This document shows, piece after piece, positions 25,941-36,800 of a DNA stretch of 64,000 bases. The stretch comes from Fulvivirga sp. M361 (lineage in GTDB: Bacteria > Bacteroidota > Bacteroidia > Cytophagales > Cyclobacteriaceae): NCBI RefSeq assembly GCF_007097395.1, contig NZ_VKDC01000007.1, forward strand, positions 107,063 to 171,062, in the 5' to 3' direction. The stretch's first letter is position 1, and the number at the start of each line of letters is the position of its first letter. A program made the position numbers and the translations under genes. The notes under the pieces were generated by a model, which saw nothing but the letters and a program-made list of their open reading frames with translations, did no database searches and was not told the origin of the DNA.

Positions 25941-27461
25941 TTATTTAACTTCTAATCTGACATTTTCATATCCAACGAAGCTTATATGCAAGTCATTGGG
26001 TCCATCAGCTTTCACTTTGAAAGTGCCGTCAAGGTCAGATACGGTCCCTGTTGTAGTTCCGGTGACCACTATGTTGGCCCCTGGTAACTCCTTACCTTCA
26101 TCATCATAGACAGTGCCGGACCATTGGCCATCGGAGTATTGAGCGTCTACCTTAAGCCGATCTTTTTTCAGCTGAACTTCCTCTACAACAATTATGCCCT
26201 GTGCGCTGTTATCTGCATTAGACTTACCTTCGTTAAGCTTGAAAACAATGGGTAGTGTCATGCGTACTCTTACCGCCTTACCTCTTTGAGATCCCGGCTT
26301 AAACTTGGAGGCGTTTTGTACGACTCTCGTAGCCTCGCTGTCACAGTCGGCGTCAATCCCTTTGATGACCTTTACATCTGATAAGGACCCGTCTTTTTCC
26401 ACGACGAATTGTACATATACACGTCCTTCAATACCTCCAGTCCTGGCTTCTTCTGGATACTTTATTTCACTTGCAACGTAATCATAGAGCGCGTCCAGAC
26501 CCCCGGGATACTGTGGTAGTTCTTCCACCACCGTGTATACTTCACCGTCCATTTTGTACTCATCAGCGTTGCTTTGGCTAAAAATATCTTTTGTTTTCCC
26601 GTCCTGCTCTTCACTGCATGCGAATACTACGAAAAGTATCACACCCAGAGCACCAAGTGTTCCCAATTTCCATGGGCTTACATTTTTTGCTTGTTGTTTC
26701 ATTGCTATTAGTCGTTTTAAAATTAAACCATCATGAAACGAGCTGGCCAGGCTCAGTCCATTTGTTCTCAAAGTAGAACTGATCAGTATAGACGAATATT
26801 GGTCAATGCCGTACGACTTAAGTGCACATGCATCAGCCTGATATTCGTGTATTTTTCTAATTTCTTTATTGATGAACCATGTGGTGGGAAGCCACCAGAA
26901 ACATACTTTAAACAGCTCGAAGAACATTAAGTCATAGGTGTGTCCCAAAGAGGCATGTGCCTTTTCATGCTTTAAGATAACCTCATAATCTTCTTGGCTT
27001 TTATCGATCTCATCACTTAGGAAGATCCAGTTGAAAAAGGTGAAGCTTCCTTTAATATTTGCGACTTTAAGGACATACAGGTCATTAAATTTTTCACAGC
27101 TGCTCCTGCGCTCTAAGTAGATCAGATAGAAAAGACTGTTCAGAAATTTGATCAGAAAGAACACACTAATGGTCACATATATCCAGATGAGCAAGTCAGG
27201 GTTCCAGATCGAAGCATCGGCCTTAGTAGTTACGGTCATAGCATCCAGCTGGATGGTTTCCAAGGGCATCGTATGTATAGGGTCATTGCTTTGAAATAAT
27301 AGCTTTGGCAGTTTGATCAATGGGATGATAAGCGCCAGAAGGGTGGAGGCCAGAAGATAAAATCTCATTTTAGCATACTGTCGTTCTTTTCTTAGAAAAA
27401 ACCAATACCCCAGCACCAGTGCAATATGGATAATCGAAAATTCTGTTAAATAATTGCTCAT
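25941..27461 (-). CDS. M56 (BlaR1/MecR1-like) peptidase with TonB-C and CarboxypepD-reg domains
   Basis: A 506-residue sensor-protease. There are four N-terminal transmembrane helices with the zinc motif HEKAH at residues 165-169 facing the cytosol, followed by an E-x3-D segment (KIHEYQADACA). Next are a transmembrane helix (about 265-285), a TonB C-terminal-like domain (LPQYPGGLDALYDYVASEI...PIVFKL, about 310-415) and a CarboxypepD-reg-like beta-sandwich at the end (GTVYDDEGKELPGANIVV). Bla/Mec-type peptidases cleave their repressor on signal. The Bacteroidota signal is unknown. It starts at the stop of blaI by a 4-nt overlap. Confidence 0.9.
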   Translation of the reverse strand: MSNYLTEFSIIHIALVLGYWFFLRKERQYAKMRFYLLASTLLALIIPLIKLPKLLFQSNDPIHTMPLETIQLDAMTVTTKADASIWNPDLLIWIYVTISVFFLIKFLNSLFYLIYLERRSSCEKFNDLYVLKVANIKGSFTFFNWIFLSDEIDKSQEDYEVILKHEKAHASLGHTYDLMFFELFKVCFWWLPTTWFINKEIRKIHEYQADACALKSYGIDQYSSILISSTLRTNGLSLASSFHDGLILKRLIAMKQQAKNVSPWKLGTLGALGVILFVVFACSEEQDGKTKDIFSQSNADEYKMDGEVYTVVEELPQYPGGLDALYDYVASEIKYPEEARTGGIEGRVYVQFVVEKDGSLSDVKVIKGIDADCDSEATRVVQNASKFKPGSQRGKAVRVRMTLPIVFKLNEGKSNADNSAQGIIVVEEVQLKKDRLKVDAQYSDGQWSGTVYDDEGKELPGANIVVTGTTTGTVSDLDGTFKVKADGPNDLHISFVGYENVRLEVK

Positions 27462-27820
27462 GCGTCTTTGTTTTTGAGGTCATTAAGGAGTTGCTCCAAT
27501 TCACTGAGGCTAAGGTTGTCCTCCTTGGTAAAAAAGGAAACCATTTGCTGATAAGAGCCACTGAAGTACCTTTTTACAAATCCTTTCATAAATGACCGGG
27601 TATAAGCTTCTTTAGTGATCAAAGGGTAATATTTATGGGACTTACCATGTATTTCATGTCCTACGAATCCCTTTTGCTGTAAGATCCGAACGATCGTAGA
27701 TACGGTATTGTAGGCAGGTTTTGGTTCAGGTAGTTTGGTGATGATGTCCTTTACGAATGCTGAGTCCAGCTGCCATAGGACTTGCATGATTTCGTCTTCG
27801 GCTTTCGTTAGTTCTTTCAT
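27458..27820 (-). CDS. BlaI/MecI-family repressor
   Basis: A 120-residue winged-helix repressor: LTKAEDEIMQVLWQLDSAFVKDIITKL, then YNTVSTIVRILQQKGFVGHE, the recognition helix region, and a C-terminal dimerisation helix. It forms a translationally coupled pair (ATGA overlap) with the M56 peptidase and would repress the pair. A perfect palindrome TAGTTTAAACTA with flanking half-sites lies 25 nt upstream of its start. Confidence 0.93.
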   Translation of the reverse strand: MKELTKAEDEIMQVLWQLDSAFVKDIITKLPEPKPAYNTVSTIVRILQQKGFVGHEIHGKSHKYYPLITKEAYTRSFMKGFVKRYFSGSYQQMVSFFTKEDNLSLSELEQLLNDLKNKDA

Positions 27821-27831
27821 TACGCTTCTTT

Positions 27832-27871
27832 GAAACTATTCGATTAGTTTAAACTATATTATTAGTTCAAA
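27832..27871 (-). promoter_or_regulatory. Candidate BlaI operator: palindrome with flanking half-sites
   Basis: Perfect palindrome TAGTTTAAACTA at 27845-27856. Half-sites lie to each side: AAACTA (27833-27838) and TAGTTCAAA (27863-27871). Half-site pitch is about 18 nt. The element overlaps the region where a promoter of the blaI-M56 operon is expected. Confidence 0.6.
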
Positions 27872-28042
27872 TATATCGGGGGAAAACCACTTGTCCAAGC
27901 AAACAAACTAAAAGTTTAGTTTTGATGATTGGATAGATGTAAAAAGGGGTGGTCATCGCAGGAGATAGTGAGTGATGGCCTCAAAGAAGATGAAGTCAAT
28001 CTGACTTGGTAAGCCGGAGAATGGGTGTTTCAGTAGTTGGGT

Positions 28043-28747
28043 TCATGAAAGCAATTCCATTTCTTGTTGTATGTTTTGTTTTGCTTGTGCTTCAAACGTT
28101 TTATAAAAAATATCTGTCTTGAATATTCTGTCCATTTCCAAAAAATGGGTTAACACCTTTTTGCGACCTGGATTGTAAATAAGGTCTGGGTAAATGCGAT
28201 ACTCCTTTCTTACGTTCTTATAATACTCGGAATATTTTTTCCAATTTTGCCCTAATACGGAAAGGTCAGTATCTGTAAAATAATTCGTGTCGGAGTCAGG
28301 TGATTTACTATGGGATTTGGTGGCTAGAATTTGTCTTTTGCAAAGTTTTATTGTGTCATCAGGAACAGAAATTTTTTTCATTCGTATTTCAGCAAGTTCA
28401 GCACTTTTTTCTTCGTTATTTGATTTTAGTGGGTTGTATACTACATCGTGATAATAAAGTGTGAATAATATAGCGTCCCAATTGCGTATTTCTCTTTTTA
28501 TTTTAATGCATTGAATTAATAGACTTTCAAGATGTTGTAGGGTATGATAATGTCTTTTTTTACTCGAATAGTTTGTCTCGATTTCGTTCCATAGTTCATT
28601 GACCAGGTTTTTGTTATCTGTATATTTTATCAAAAGTTCTAAGAAAGTTTTTTTGAGCACTTTTACTATTTTATTTACCGGTAACCAACTAATAACAGGA
28701 GCCATTCCTGTTATCAACCTTTCAAATATACTCAAATCTTCAGGCAC
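28043..28747 (-). CDS. Predicted HD-superfamily metal-dependent phosphohydrolase (COG4339-like)
   Basis: A 234-residue protein. The HD-type ligands are RHYHTLQHLESLL, LFTLYYHDVVYNP (His-Asp pair) and FTDTDLSVLGQNW, the characteristic series of the COG4339 family of putative phosphohydrolases. The first about 30 residues (PEDLSIFERLITGMAPVISWLPVN) do not resemble the family, so the true start may be the in-frame GTG in KVLKKTFLELL near 28657. Function unknown. Single gene between two gaps of just over 200 nt. Confidence 0.75.
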   Translation of the reverse strand: MPEDLSIFERLITGMAPVISWLPVNKIVKVLKKTFLELLIKYTDNKNLVNELWNEIETNYSSKKRHYHTLQHLESLLIQCIKIKREIRNWDAILFTLYYHDVVYNPLKSNNEEKSAELAEIRMKKISVPDDTIKLCKRQILATKSHSKSPDSDTNYFTDTDLSVLGQNWKKYSEYYKNVRKEYRIYPDLIYNPGRKKVLTHFLEMDRIFKTDIFYKTFEAQAKQNIQQEMELLS

Positions 28748-28960
28748 GCCCGGAGGACTTGTTATTCAGAAATATAGTGTTTGTAAATATTTGATATACA
28801 ACTTTTACTATTAATACGCGTTTGTCCGGGAGGTGAAATTAAGCTGTGATTCCTGCAATGTGGACCAAAACAAGTTTGTCAAAAATATGCGCTTAGAAAT
28901 CCTACATTTGCCGCTTTACAAGAAATTGGAATGCATTTGTGTTAGTGTTAGAACAAAAAA

Positions 28961-29635
28961 CTAATATTCTACTTCTAACTCCAGGCCCTTAGCAGATTCA
29001 ATACACCTGTTCATGTCACGAGCGCCAATATGTGCATTGTATAGTTCTCTTTCCTGGTTGAGTTGTTTTACTGTCTCATATAACTCCTTGTAATGGGCAT
29101 TTGCCACTTTTTCAGCAGTATCATAGCCTGCTTCAAGTAATACATAGGCGAAGGTATGGTTCACCCAATTTATACGGGAAAGGTCTGCTAATTTCGTAAG
29201 CTTCATTATTTCACTCTTACTAATTCCTGCTTCCTTGGAAAGTGAGGTTCTTTTTTCGTCAGTTAGTATCTTGTCATATAATGTAAGCGTATTTTTTATT
29301 CCTAGTTTTTCGAGTGTGGCGACCGTTTCTTCCCCTATGCATGTAAAATCTTTTATTCTATTCGGTTTCTGTCGATAGCCGTTTACCACTCTTTTGAGTA
29401 CAGTTAAGTAATTCTCCTGTAACCCGCTTTGTTTTGAGAATTCATGGATTTTGTTTTTGTCCTTAAGGGCTATTAATAATTCGTCAAGGTTCTCAATGTT
29501 ATATTTCTTAATAACGTCAAGGTTTTTATCGATATCTTCTTCCAGGACTTTCCAACTTGGGATTAAGTCAGCCCTTTTTAAGACTTCTTTGTACTTATCA
29601 ATACTGATGCTTTTTAAATTAATATAGTATCCCAT
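28961..29635 (-). CDS. DUF4332 protein with helix-hairpin-helix motifs
   Basis: A 224-residue protein with repeated helix-hairpin-helix-like units: DFTCIGEETVATLEKLGIKNTLTLYDKI (about 120-150) and SEIMKLTKLADLSRIN...AYVLLEAGYDTAEKVANAHYKELYETV. This is the DUF4332 pattern, related to the nucleic-acid-binding HhH modules of DNA-repair enzymes. DNA binding is inferred and no catalytic domain is present. The neighbours give no functional clue. Confidence 0.78.
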   Translation of the reverse strand: MGYYINLKSISIDKYKEVLKRADLIPSWKVLEEDIDKNLDVIKKYNIENLDELLIALKDKNKIHEFSKQSGLQENYLTVLKRVVNGYRQKPNRIKDFTCIGEETVATLEKLGIKNTLTLYDKILTDEKRTSLSKEAGISKSEIMKLTKLADLSRINWVNHTFAYVLLEAGYDTAEKVANAHYKELYETVKQLNQERELYNAHIGARDMNRCIESAKGLELEVEY

Positions 29636-29867
29636 TTTATCATTCCTTTATATTGGTATTTGCTCTAGTCAATATGGAGAACAATGCTATTATTCCCAAG
29701 CATGATGTTGGTTCGCCTGTGAGCTTTGACCAAGTCTATGCAACCAATAAGCCGGATCTTTCCTATATGCTCATTAGATAAACACTTGTCTTTAAAAACT
29801 AGTGCCTGTTCAATGAATAATTATTTTCTCATTTGTTTGAGAGCGCCTGGAAAATCAGGATACACAT

Positions 29868-31382
29868 TTACACATTCAGGTTTTCTGAAGGCACTTCTTC
29901 ACCGATAAACCCCAGGTTCAACCGGTCTGAAAATTTGTTGCTGAAGATTTTGTTGGGATTAAATTCTCTGAAAACCTCTTGCCATTCTTTCAGTTTGGGA
30001 TAGTTGGCCTGGATTATCTCAGGTTTGCCGTCAAGGATGGTGTTGATCTTCCCCCAGTGGGGGATACCCTTGTTTTTCAACATAATCTCCTGGTACCCAA
30101 GCAGGATCTCGTCCAGTTTTGGGGTATGGAGAATAAAAGGAGTATCGATATAGGCTACCTGTCCGCGGTATTCGGGTGAAAGGTAAGCGGGGGATTGGTC
30201 TACAAAACGTAAACCCATTGGGGCGGTTTGGTAAAGTTTATCGGCCTTGTTGCTCTCAGCCTTTTTGAACATTTCCTCCAGGGCTACGACAAAGTCATTT
30301 TTATTGCCGGTCATATCAAAGGCAAACTCACTGTCATAGGCCCTGATCTTTACAAATTCAGCGCCTTGATATAATATTTTATAGCCTTTGTTGATATAGC
30401 GTTTGTCTTTAAGGGACCGGAGAGAACGGTCTATCATTTTGGGCATTTTAGCAGCGTTTTTATTGGCTATTCTTCGTATTACCCAATAAGAGACGGGAAG
30501 ACGCCCCAAAATACTGCTTATCCAGTTTCGGGTGGCATCACCTATGGACCTGCCACGTTTTTTTTCGATCAACCGGTGCCTTACTACAATGCACGTATGG
30601 TCTTTTTGGTCATTTTCGTAGGGATTGACCTGTACCATTACTCCCCGGATAGGTGTAGTACCGTCTTTCTCATAGAACAGACTTCTGTCTTCCAATTGAG
30701 GTTTAATAGTACTCCACTCGTAACACTTTTTTGTTTCCTCCAGGTAATACATCTTTTCCATTTCCAGGATAAAAGAATATACAATACCGAAACAGCCAAG
30801 ACTAAGGATAGCGCTATAAAAGATCTTGTCATTCTGGACCAACTCCACCCCGGTTTCGTTATATTGGTCCGCGTTTGTGATGCCGTTTGTAGGTTCTATG
30901 CGTAAGCATTTACCTCCATGTGTCACTAGTAGCAGCGAGCGTACCATGCCGGGAAAGGAGGGTAGGCCTAACCCAGTGCCGTGTGTGCCCGTGGCAATGG
31001 CGCCTGCCAGCGTTTGATTGTCTATACCTCCCATATTGGCTACACAGAGGTCCATGAGTTCCATCCTACGGTTAAACTTCTGCACAGTCATTCCACCCTC
31101 TACATGCACCAGGTTTAATGTATGAAAGTCAGGCTTGATGGTGTCCTTGTCTAAGGATAAGAGCTTGTCCAGCTTTTTGAGATCTACCAGATAACTTTCA
31201 GGAACAGCTACATCGGAAAATGAGTGGCCGGAACCCACGGCTTTAATACGTTTGTTCTCACTTTCGGCACGTTTAACCAGTAATATTACGTCCTGTAATG
31301 ACTTAGGAATACAATAATATGGCATCCGCCCACCAAACTTTTTGATGGTGTTAAACCAACGTTTGTTTTTAATGATTCTCAT
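29868..31382 (-). CDS. FAD-dependent sugar-lactone oxidase (D-arabinono-1,4-lactone / L-gulonolactone oxidase family)
   Basis: A 504-residue flavoprotein. The FAD-binding PCMH domain has VGSGHSFSDVAV, where His53 is the position covalently linked to FAD in related enzymes. ATGTHGTG and the GNMGG-type loop (MGGIDNQTLAGAIATGTHGTG) follow. The C-terminal ALO domain ends with HWGKI near residue 440, which contributes substrate residues. These enzymes oxidise aldonolactones or alditols with O2 or another acceptor. No signal peptide is obvious. It lies downstream of no partner gene and appears monocistronic. Confidence 0.88.
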   Translation of the reverse strand: MRIIKNKRWFNTIKKFGGRMPYYCIPKSLQDVILLVKRAESENKRIKAVGSGHSFSDVAVPESYLVDLKKLDKLLSLDKDTIKPDFHTLNLVHVEGGMTVQKFNRRMELMDLCVANMGGIDNQTLAGAIATGTHGTGLGLPSFPGMVRSLLLVTHGGKCLRIEPTNGITNADQYNETGVELVQNDKIFYSAILSLGCFGIVYSFILEMEKMYYLEETKKCYEWSTIKPQLEDRSLFYEKDGTTPIRGVMVQVNPYENDQKDHTCIVVRHRLIEKKRGRSIGDATRNWISSILGRLPVSYWVIRRIANKNAAKMPKMIDRSLRSLKDKRYINKGYKILYQGAEFVKIRAYDSEFAFDMTGNKNDFVVALEEMFKKAESNKADKLYQTAPMGLRFVDQSPAYLSPEYRGQVAYIDTPFILHTPKLDEILLGYQEIMLKNKGIPHWGKINTILDGKPEIIQANYPKLKEWQEVFREFNPNKIFSNKFSDRLNLGFIGEEVPSENLNV

Positions 31383-31483
31383 AGAAAAGTGATTTACAGG
31401 GCATAATGGGAATGGGCGCTACTTAGCTAATAGTATTACAATAATATGATTATTTTGATAAAAAATAAAATTAATGACCATAT

Positions 31484-31521
31484 CAAAAAAAGAGCTACCC
31501 CTTATTTGGAGGTAGCTCTTT
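31484..31521 (-). terminator. Rho-independent terminator after the M57 peptidase gene
   Basis: Perfect 9-bp stem AGAGCTACC (31491-31499) / GGTAGCTCT (31511-31519). The minus strand continues with a run of seven T residues (complement of 31484-31490). It begins 20 nt beyond the M57 stop codon. Confidence 0.92.
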
Positions 31522-31540
31522 GACAGTTAATAGGTTATGA

Positions 31541-32347
31541 TCAGTATAAGAAATTCAGTGCTGTTTTGTCATTGGCGGTAAATGGGCGGTCCCCTTCGGG
31601 GCTTCCACATGCCAGCATCCATGAACCGGCTTCAGGTCCAACGGGTGTTCCTGGAATATAGTTAGCTCCAATACCACCGTCACCTTCGTTATCAGGAGCA
31701 CCACCGCAGCTGAAGCTTCTGTCCATATAGTCGGTATGACGGAAACCTATGCAGTGACCCATTTCATGAGCTATGGTAGTAGCGAGACCATTTATGTTTA
31801 CCACATTGTCATAGAACTGGCGGGTCAATAGAATTTCGTTGAAAGGATCTCCTCCTGCTGTTGGGAACCCGGCTGATCCCAGGATGCCAAACCAGAAATA
31901 CCAGAAAGGCGAGGCCTGAATGACCATGTCAGCACCGGCAGCGGAGCCTACCTGTTGGAATGTGAGGTTCAGAGGCTCTGCATTGTACCTCGCAATGGCA
32001 ATGTCGGTAGCATCTCTATAACGCTGTGGCATATTCACAAAGACGGAAATGACGCGTGGAGTACCCGTTACCAGGTTGTCCGTAGAATAATGCTCTTCCG
32101 TAGGAGTGGTGCCGGCAGGTGACATGTTCATGATCTGCTCTTCGGTCAGTAAAATGTCACGCTCTACAATATACCCGGTCTCTATCTTTTTTACATCGAA
32201 ATCCACTGTATTGAAACCAATGGCTTTTAATTGATTTAATATTTCCGGGGATACTTCATCCTGTGGAGTGGCAGATTCTTCTTCCTGACTACAGGCAAAT
32301 ACCATTAAGGCCATCAGGGCAATGCCCCATAAAGAGAACTTTTTCAT
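31541..32347 (-). CDS. M57-family (dual-action HEIGH) metalloprotease lipoprotein
   Basis: A 268-residue lipoprotein. The signal peptide ends in the lipobox MVFACSQ (Cys19). Zinc site HEMGHCIGFRH has His194, His198 and His204, followed by the Met-turn-like region. PFNEILLTRQFYDNVVNINGLATTIAHEMGHC is characteristic of Bacteroidota M57 proteins. The rest is a small catalytic domain with SFSCGG. It is likely surface or periplasmic and degrades host or environmental protein. Single gene with a strong terminator behind it. Confidence 0.88.
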   Translation of the reverse strand: MKKFSLWGIALMALMVFACSQEEESATPQDEVSPEILNQLKAIGFNTVDFDVKKIETGYIVERDILLTEEQIMNMSPAGTTPTEEHYSTDNLVTGTPRVISVFVNMPQRYRDATDIAIARYNAEPLNLTFQQVGSAAGADMVIQASPFWYFWFGILGSAGFPTAGGDPFNEILLTRQFYDNVVNINGLATTIAHEMGHCIGFRHTDYMDRSFSCGGAPDNEGDGGIGANYIPGTPVGPEAGSWMLACGSPEGDRPFTANDKTALNFLY

Positions 32348-32491
32348 AACTAATTGGGTTTAGGTTAATTAAATAATTATCTGTTAAATTAAATTATTTT
32401 AAGATTAAATTAAAATTGAAAAAGATAATGAATATTACCTTGACAGTATCGATGAAGTATTTTAGCTAAAATATACTTAGGAGGAGTTGAT

Positions 32492-33802
32492 TTACTTGGT
32501 TTTGATAGAGGTGCCAGCTAAAAATTTAAGTGTTATTTCAGCAACTTTAGCTGCGAAAGCCGCATTTTGCGCTCTTAACTCAGCGTTGATCAAATTGATT
32601 TGAGACTCTCTCAATTCCAGTGCGTTAGACAACCCTATCTCATACCGCTCTTGAGCTATTTCATTGTTCTCTTTGGCTACTTCCAAGTTTTCTCTTTCGA
32701 GGGTAAGCAAGTCTAAATTATTGCGATAGTTGAGGTAATTGGTTTTGATGTCCGTTTTTATGGCCAACAGACGATTTTCATACTGAAATTGTGCAGTTTC
32801 AGAATCAATTCTTGCATTCTGTTTTCTGCGTTGCAGGTTAAAACCGTCAAACAATACCCAGGAAGCAGAAAGACCATAGGTAATATTATCTGAAGTGTTT
32901 TCTACCACGAAACCTGCCGGAGATTCTGAATTGGTATGGGTAAAATCAGCAAACAGACCAACGCTGGGAAGCATTTCACTTTTTAGAAGAAGCTCATTTT
33001 GATGGCGTAACAATTCTTGTTTCTTCAGGCTGGTAAGTTCGGGGTTTTGCATCTCTACTGCTGATAAAAGATCATTTAGGTTGAGTTCATTATCAAATAA
33101 CAGTGTGTAGTCCAGGTCAAATTCAATGGAATCAGTGTCCAGTGCCATAAGTTGGAGCAGATCAAACTTCCCTCGTGCCAGCCGTTCGATTTGTTGTATA
33201 TAATTGGATCGGTCTGCGTTAAGGTCAACCTGGGCCTGCAGATATTCAAGTTTAGAAGCTTTGCCAAGCTCATACTTTTGTTTTGCCACTTGAAGACGAT
33301 CTTCAGACAGGGTTACATTACTATTCAGCAGACGCAGTCGTTCTTTTTCTGCTGCTGCCAGATAAAAGGAGGACTGCAGTTCGAAAATAGTGGTTTGTAT
33401 TTGGAATTTAAGATTTTCTTTTTCGAGTGCGGTCAATTCTTTTAAGATATCACTGGCCACAAACATTCCTAATCCATTGAAGATAGTCCAATCCAGTCTC
33501 GCACCATAAGAGAGGCTATTAGATTTAACTCCGGACTCTTCACGTACATCTCCTGATGCTCTTAACTGATCAAAAGACTGCCGTCCGAAATTACGATTGA
33601 AAGAAGCGGTAACACGAGGTAAAAAACCTGCATTACCGAGGGTAGCATCGTTTTCTGTGATCTCAAAACTGTTTTCTGCTATTTTGATATCATAATTGTT
33701 TTCCAGCGCTATCTGTACAGCATCTTCTACGGTAAGGATATCCTGGGCGCTTGCCGAAGAACAGATACCGACAACAAGAAAAAGAGTGATCAGTTTTTTC
33801 AT
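32492..33802 (-). CDS. TolC-family outer-membrane efflux protein
   Basis: A 436-residue exported protein: signal peptide MKKLITLFLVVGICSSASAQ, then DILTVEDAVQIALENNYDIKIAENS, the typical OEP N-terminus, and long helices (QAQVDLNADRSNYIQQIERLARGKFDLLQLMAL; ENNEIAQERYEIGLSNALELRESQINLINAELR). It forms the trimeric outer-membrane channel of an RND pump. The start overlaps the stop of the RND gene by 4 nt (ATGA). Third gene of the efflux operon. Confidence 0.93.
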   Translation of the reverse strand: MKKLITLFLVVGICSSASAQDILTVEDAVQIALENNYDIKIAENSFEITENDATLGNAGFLPRVTASFNRNFGRQSFDQLRASGDVREESGVKSNSLSYGARLDWTIFNGLGMFVASDILKELTALEKENLKFQIQTTIFELQSSFYLAAAEKERLRLLNSNVTLSEDRLQVAKQKYELGKASKLEYLQAQVDLNADRSNYIQQIERLARGKFDLLQLMALDTDSIEFDLDYTLLFDNELNLNDLLSAVEMQNPELTSLKKQELLRHQNELLLKSEMLPSVGLFADFTHTNSESPAGFVVENTSDNITYGLSASWVLFDGFNLQRRKQNARIDSETAQFQYENRLLAIKTDIKTNYLNYRNNLDLLTLERENLEVAKENNEIAQERYEIGLSNALELRESQINLINAELRAQNAAFAAKVAEITLKFLAGTSIKTK

Positions 33803-36800
33803 GTCCTGGCGAGTCTTTTTTGCCTGCTGGTAATGAAGACGTAAACAGCAGGAATAACAAAAAGTGTAAGTACGGTGGCAAATAACATCCCTCCAATAAC
33901 GGCAATACCCATGGAAACCCGGCTTTCAGAGCCAGCTCCTAAGGCCAGGGCTATAGGTAATATGCCTAAAACAGTAGAAAGGCTGGTCATTAATATGGGA
34001 CGAAAGCGTGCTTTAGCAGCACCTAAGATAGCTTCTTTTACACTCATGTCCTGGGCTTTGCGCTGGTTGGCGAATTCCACAATTAAAATCCCATTTTTAG
34101 TCACCAGGCCTATCAACACAATAATACCGATCTGGCTAAAAATATTGATGGTCTCTCCAAAGGCATACAACGAGAGCAGTGTGCCTGCCAGTGCCAATGG
34201 CACGGTAAACATAATGATCAGAGGATCACGAAAACTTTCAAACTGCGCGGCCAGTACCAGGTAGATCAATACCAGGGCAAAACCAAAAGCAAAATACAGG
34301 TTTCCGGAACTTTGCGTAAATTCCAGTGAAGTGCCTGCCAGTGCAGTGCTGAATGAGCCGTCCAATACTTTTGCAGCTACCTCATCCATTGCCTCTATAC
34401 CATCACCTAGGGAGTTTCCGGCCGCCAGGCTGGCAGAGATAGTGGCTGAAGCGAATCGGTTGTAACGATAGAGTTGGGGAGGAGTACTTTTTTCTTCAAG
34501 GGTGACCAGGTTATCCATTTGTATCAATTCACCATCTTCATTCTCAATATAAATAGATTTAAGGTCGAGTGGGTCGTCCCGGTCACTTCTCTCCATCTGA
34601 CCAATGATCTGGTACTGCTTACCGTCCTTAATGAAATACCCGAAGCGCTGACCACTCAGCGAAAGCTGTAGCGTCTGGGCAATGTTTTGTACCGACACCC
34701 CCAGATCACGTGCCTTGTTACGATCAATAGCGATATTTATTTCAGGCTTGTTGAATTTTAAATCGACATTCACGAAGTCAAAAACCCCGGTTTGATTGGC
34801 TTCTTTTATGAAAGATGGTATAACCTCTTTGAGTTTATCCAGGTTGGGAGCCTGGAGCACATACTGAACGGGAAGGCGGCCACGTCGGTTGCCTATGGTC
34901 TGTGGCTGAGACACAAAAGCCCTGGCCCTGGTATTTTTAGCGACCAATGGTTTTATTTCATCCACTACCTGGCTTTGGCTTCTTTTGCGGTCTACTGCAT
35001 CTACCAGGTTCACCACGGCAAACCCTGAATTGACGCTGGAGGATGCTCCAAACCCGGGAGAGGTAATGGTTAGGATACTTTTATTCTCAGGCACTTCATT
35101 GCTCACCAGTTCCAATATCTGGTCCATGTAGAAGTCCATATAATCAAAGGTGGCACCTTCCGGGCCGGTGGCATATATTCTAAAGTTACCACGGTCTTCC
35201 ATAGGTGAAAGTTCCTTCGCAATGTTTTGACCCAAGAGGTAGATCGATACTCCGGACAAGCCAATGACCACAAAAGCCACCCATTTGATATTCATAAAGC
35301 TATCCAGCGCATTTCCATACACCCTGTTCAACCATTTGAAAAAAGGTTCGGTCCTGGTATAGATCCACTGCTGCTTCTCACGTTTCTTCAGCATATTGGA
35401 AGAAAGCATAGGGGTAAGTGTCAGGGCTACAAAACTGGAAATGATCACAGCCCCTGCCACAACCACGCCGAACTCCCGAAACAGTCTGCCGGTGAGTCCC
35501 TGTAAAAAAACAATAGGAAAAAATACCGAGGTTAATGCTACGGTAGTACTGATTACAGCAAAAAAGATCTCTTGTGCTCCTTTTTTACCTGCTTCGTGGG
35601 GTTCCTCTCCATTTTCAATTTTCGAATAGATGTTTTCCAATACCACTATAGCATCATCTACCACTAAACCGATGGCTAAAACAATTCCTAAAAGTGTTAA
35701 AACATTGATCGAGAAATCGAAGGTATACATCAGGAAAAAGGCCCCTACCAGGCTGATAGGTACTGTAATGATGGGAATAAAAGTGGTACGCCAATCTCTC
35801 AGAAAAGCAAAAATAATAAGTGCTACAAGGCCAAAGGCAATGTATATCGTTTGCTCTACTTCATTGATGGATTCGGTAATGTATTCGGTGTTATCAAAGG
35901 ATATTTCCAGCTCTATGTCCGATGCCAGGTTCTTTTTGATACCTTCCAGACGTTTGTAGAATTCTTTTGAGATATCCAGGTTATTCGATCCGGGTTGTGG
36001 AGTAACTACCGTGATCACCATGGGGACCCCGTTATTTTTTAACACAGTACGTTCATTTTCCGGGAAAAACTCTGCTCTGCCTATATCTCTGAACCGGGTC
36101 ACACCACTTTCGTCTTCTTTAATAATAAGGTCATTGAATTCTTCCGGGGTATTTAGCCGCCCGAGCGTACGTACTGAAAGTTCAGTAGTGTTGCCTTCTA
36201 TTCTTCCGGAAGGTAGTTCCAGGTTTTGTGCATTTACTGCATTGAAAACGTCCAACGGAGTTACTTTGTATGCCGCCAGCTTAACCGGGTCCATCCAAAG
36301 GCGGATAGAGTAGCGTTTTTCTCCCCATATACGTACTTCACTGACGCCCGCTATGGTCTGGAAGTTTTCTTTGAATACGTTGTTGGCTATTTCTGATATT
36401 TCCAATAAGCTACGCTGCCGACTGAATATGCGTACACCAATAATGGGAGAAGAGTCCGCATCTGATTTGGACACTACAGGGGGTTCAGCATCGGGTGGCA
36501 GGTTTCTTACGGCCCGCGAGACCTTATCTCTCACGTCATTGGCAGCCGCTTCCAGGTCACTATCAATACCAAATTCTACCCGGATGGTACTTCGTCCGTC
36601 ACGGGAAACGGAACTTAATGATTCAATGCCCTGTATACCGTTGATAGATTCTTCCAGTGGTTCGGTAATTTGAGTTTCCACGATATCAGCATTGGCACCG
36701 GCATAACTGGTAGATACGGTAATGATAGGAGGGTCTACGCTGGGATATTCACGTACACCCAGAAAGTTGAATCCCACGACACCCATGATCATGATCAGCA

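Noticed and set aside
28661-28747. N-terminal extension of the HD hydrolase as a real part of the protein.
   Set aside because: The sequence (ITGMAPVISWLPVN) does not fit the family; the start is kept for want of proof, but an internal GTG is plausible.
28875-28910. Plus-strand TTTG (28875) and TACATTTG (28903-28910) resembling a promoter.
   Set aside because: The 24-nt spacing exceeds the usual 19-21, and no plus-strand gene follows; the next gene lies on the other strand.
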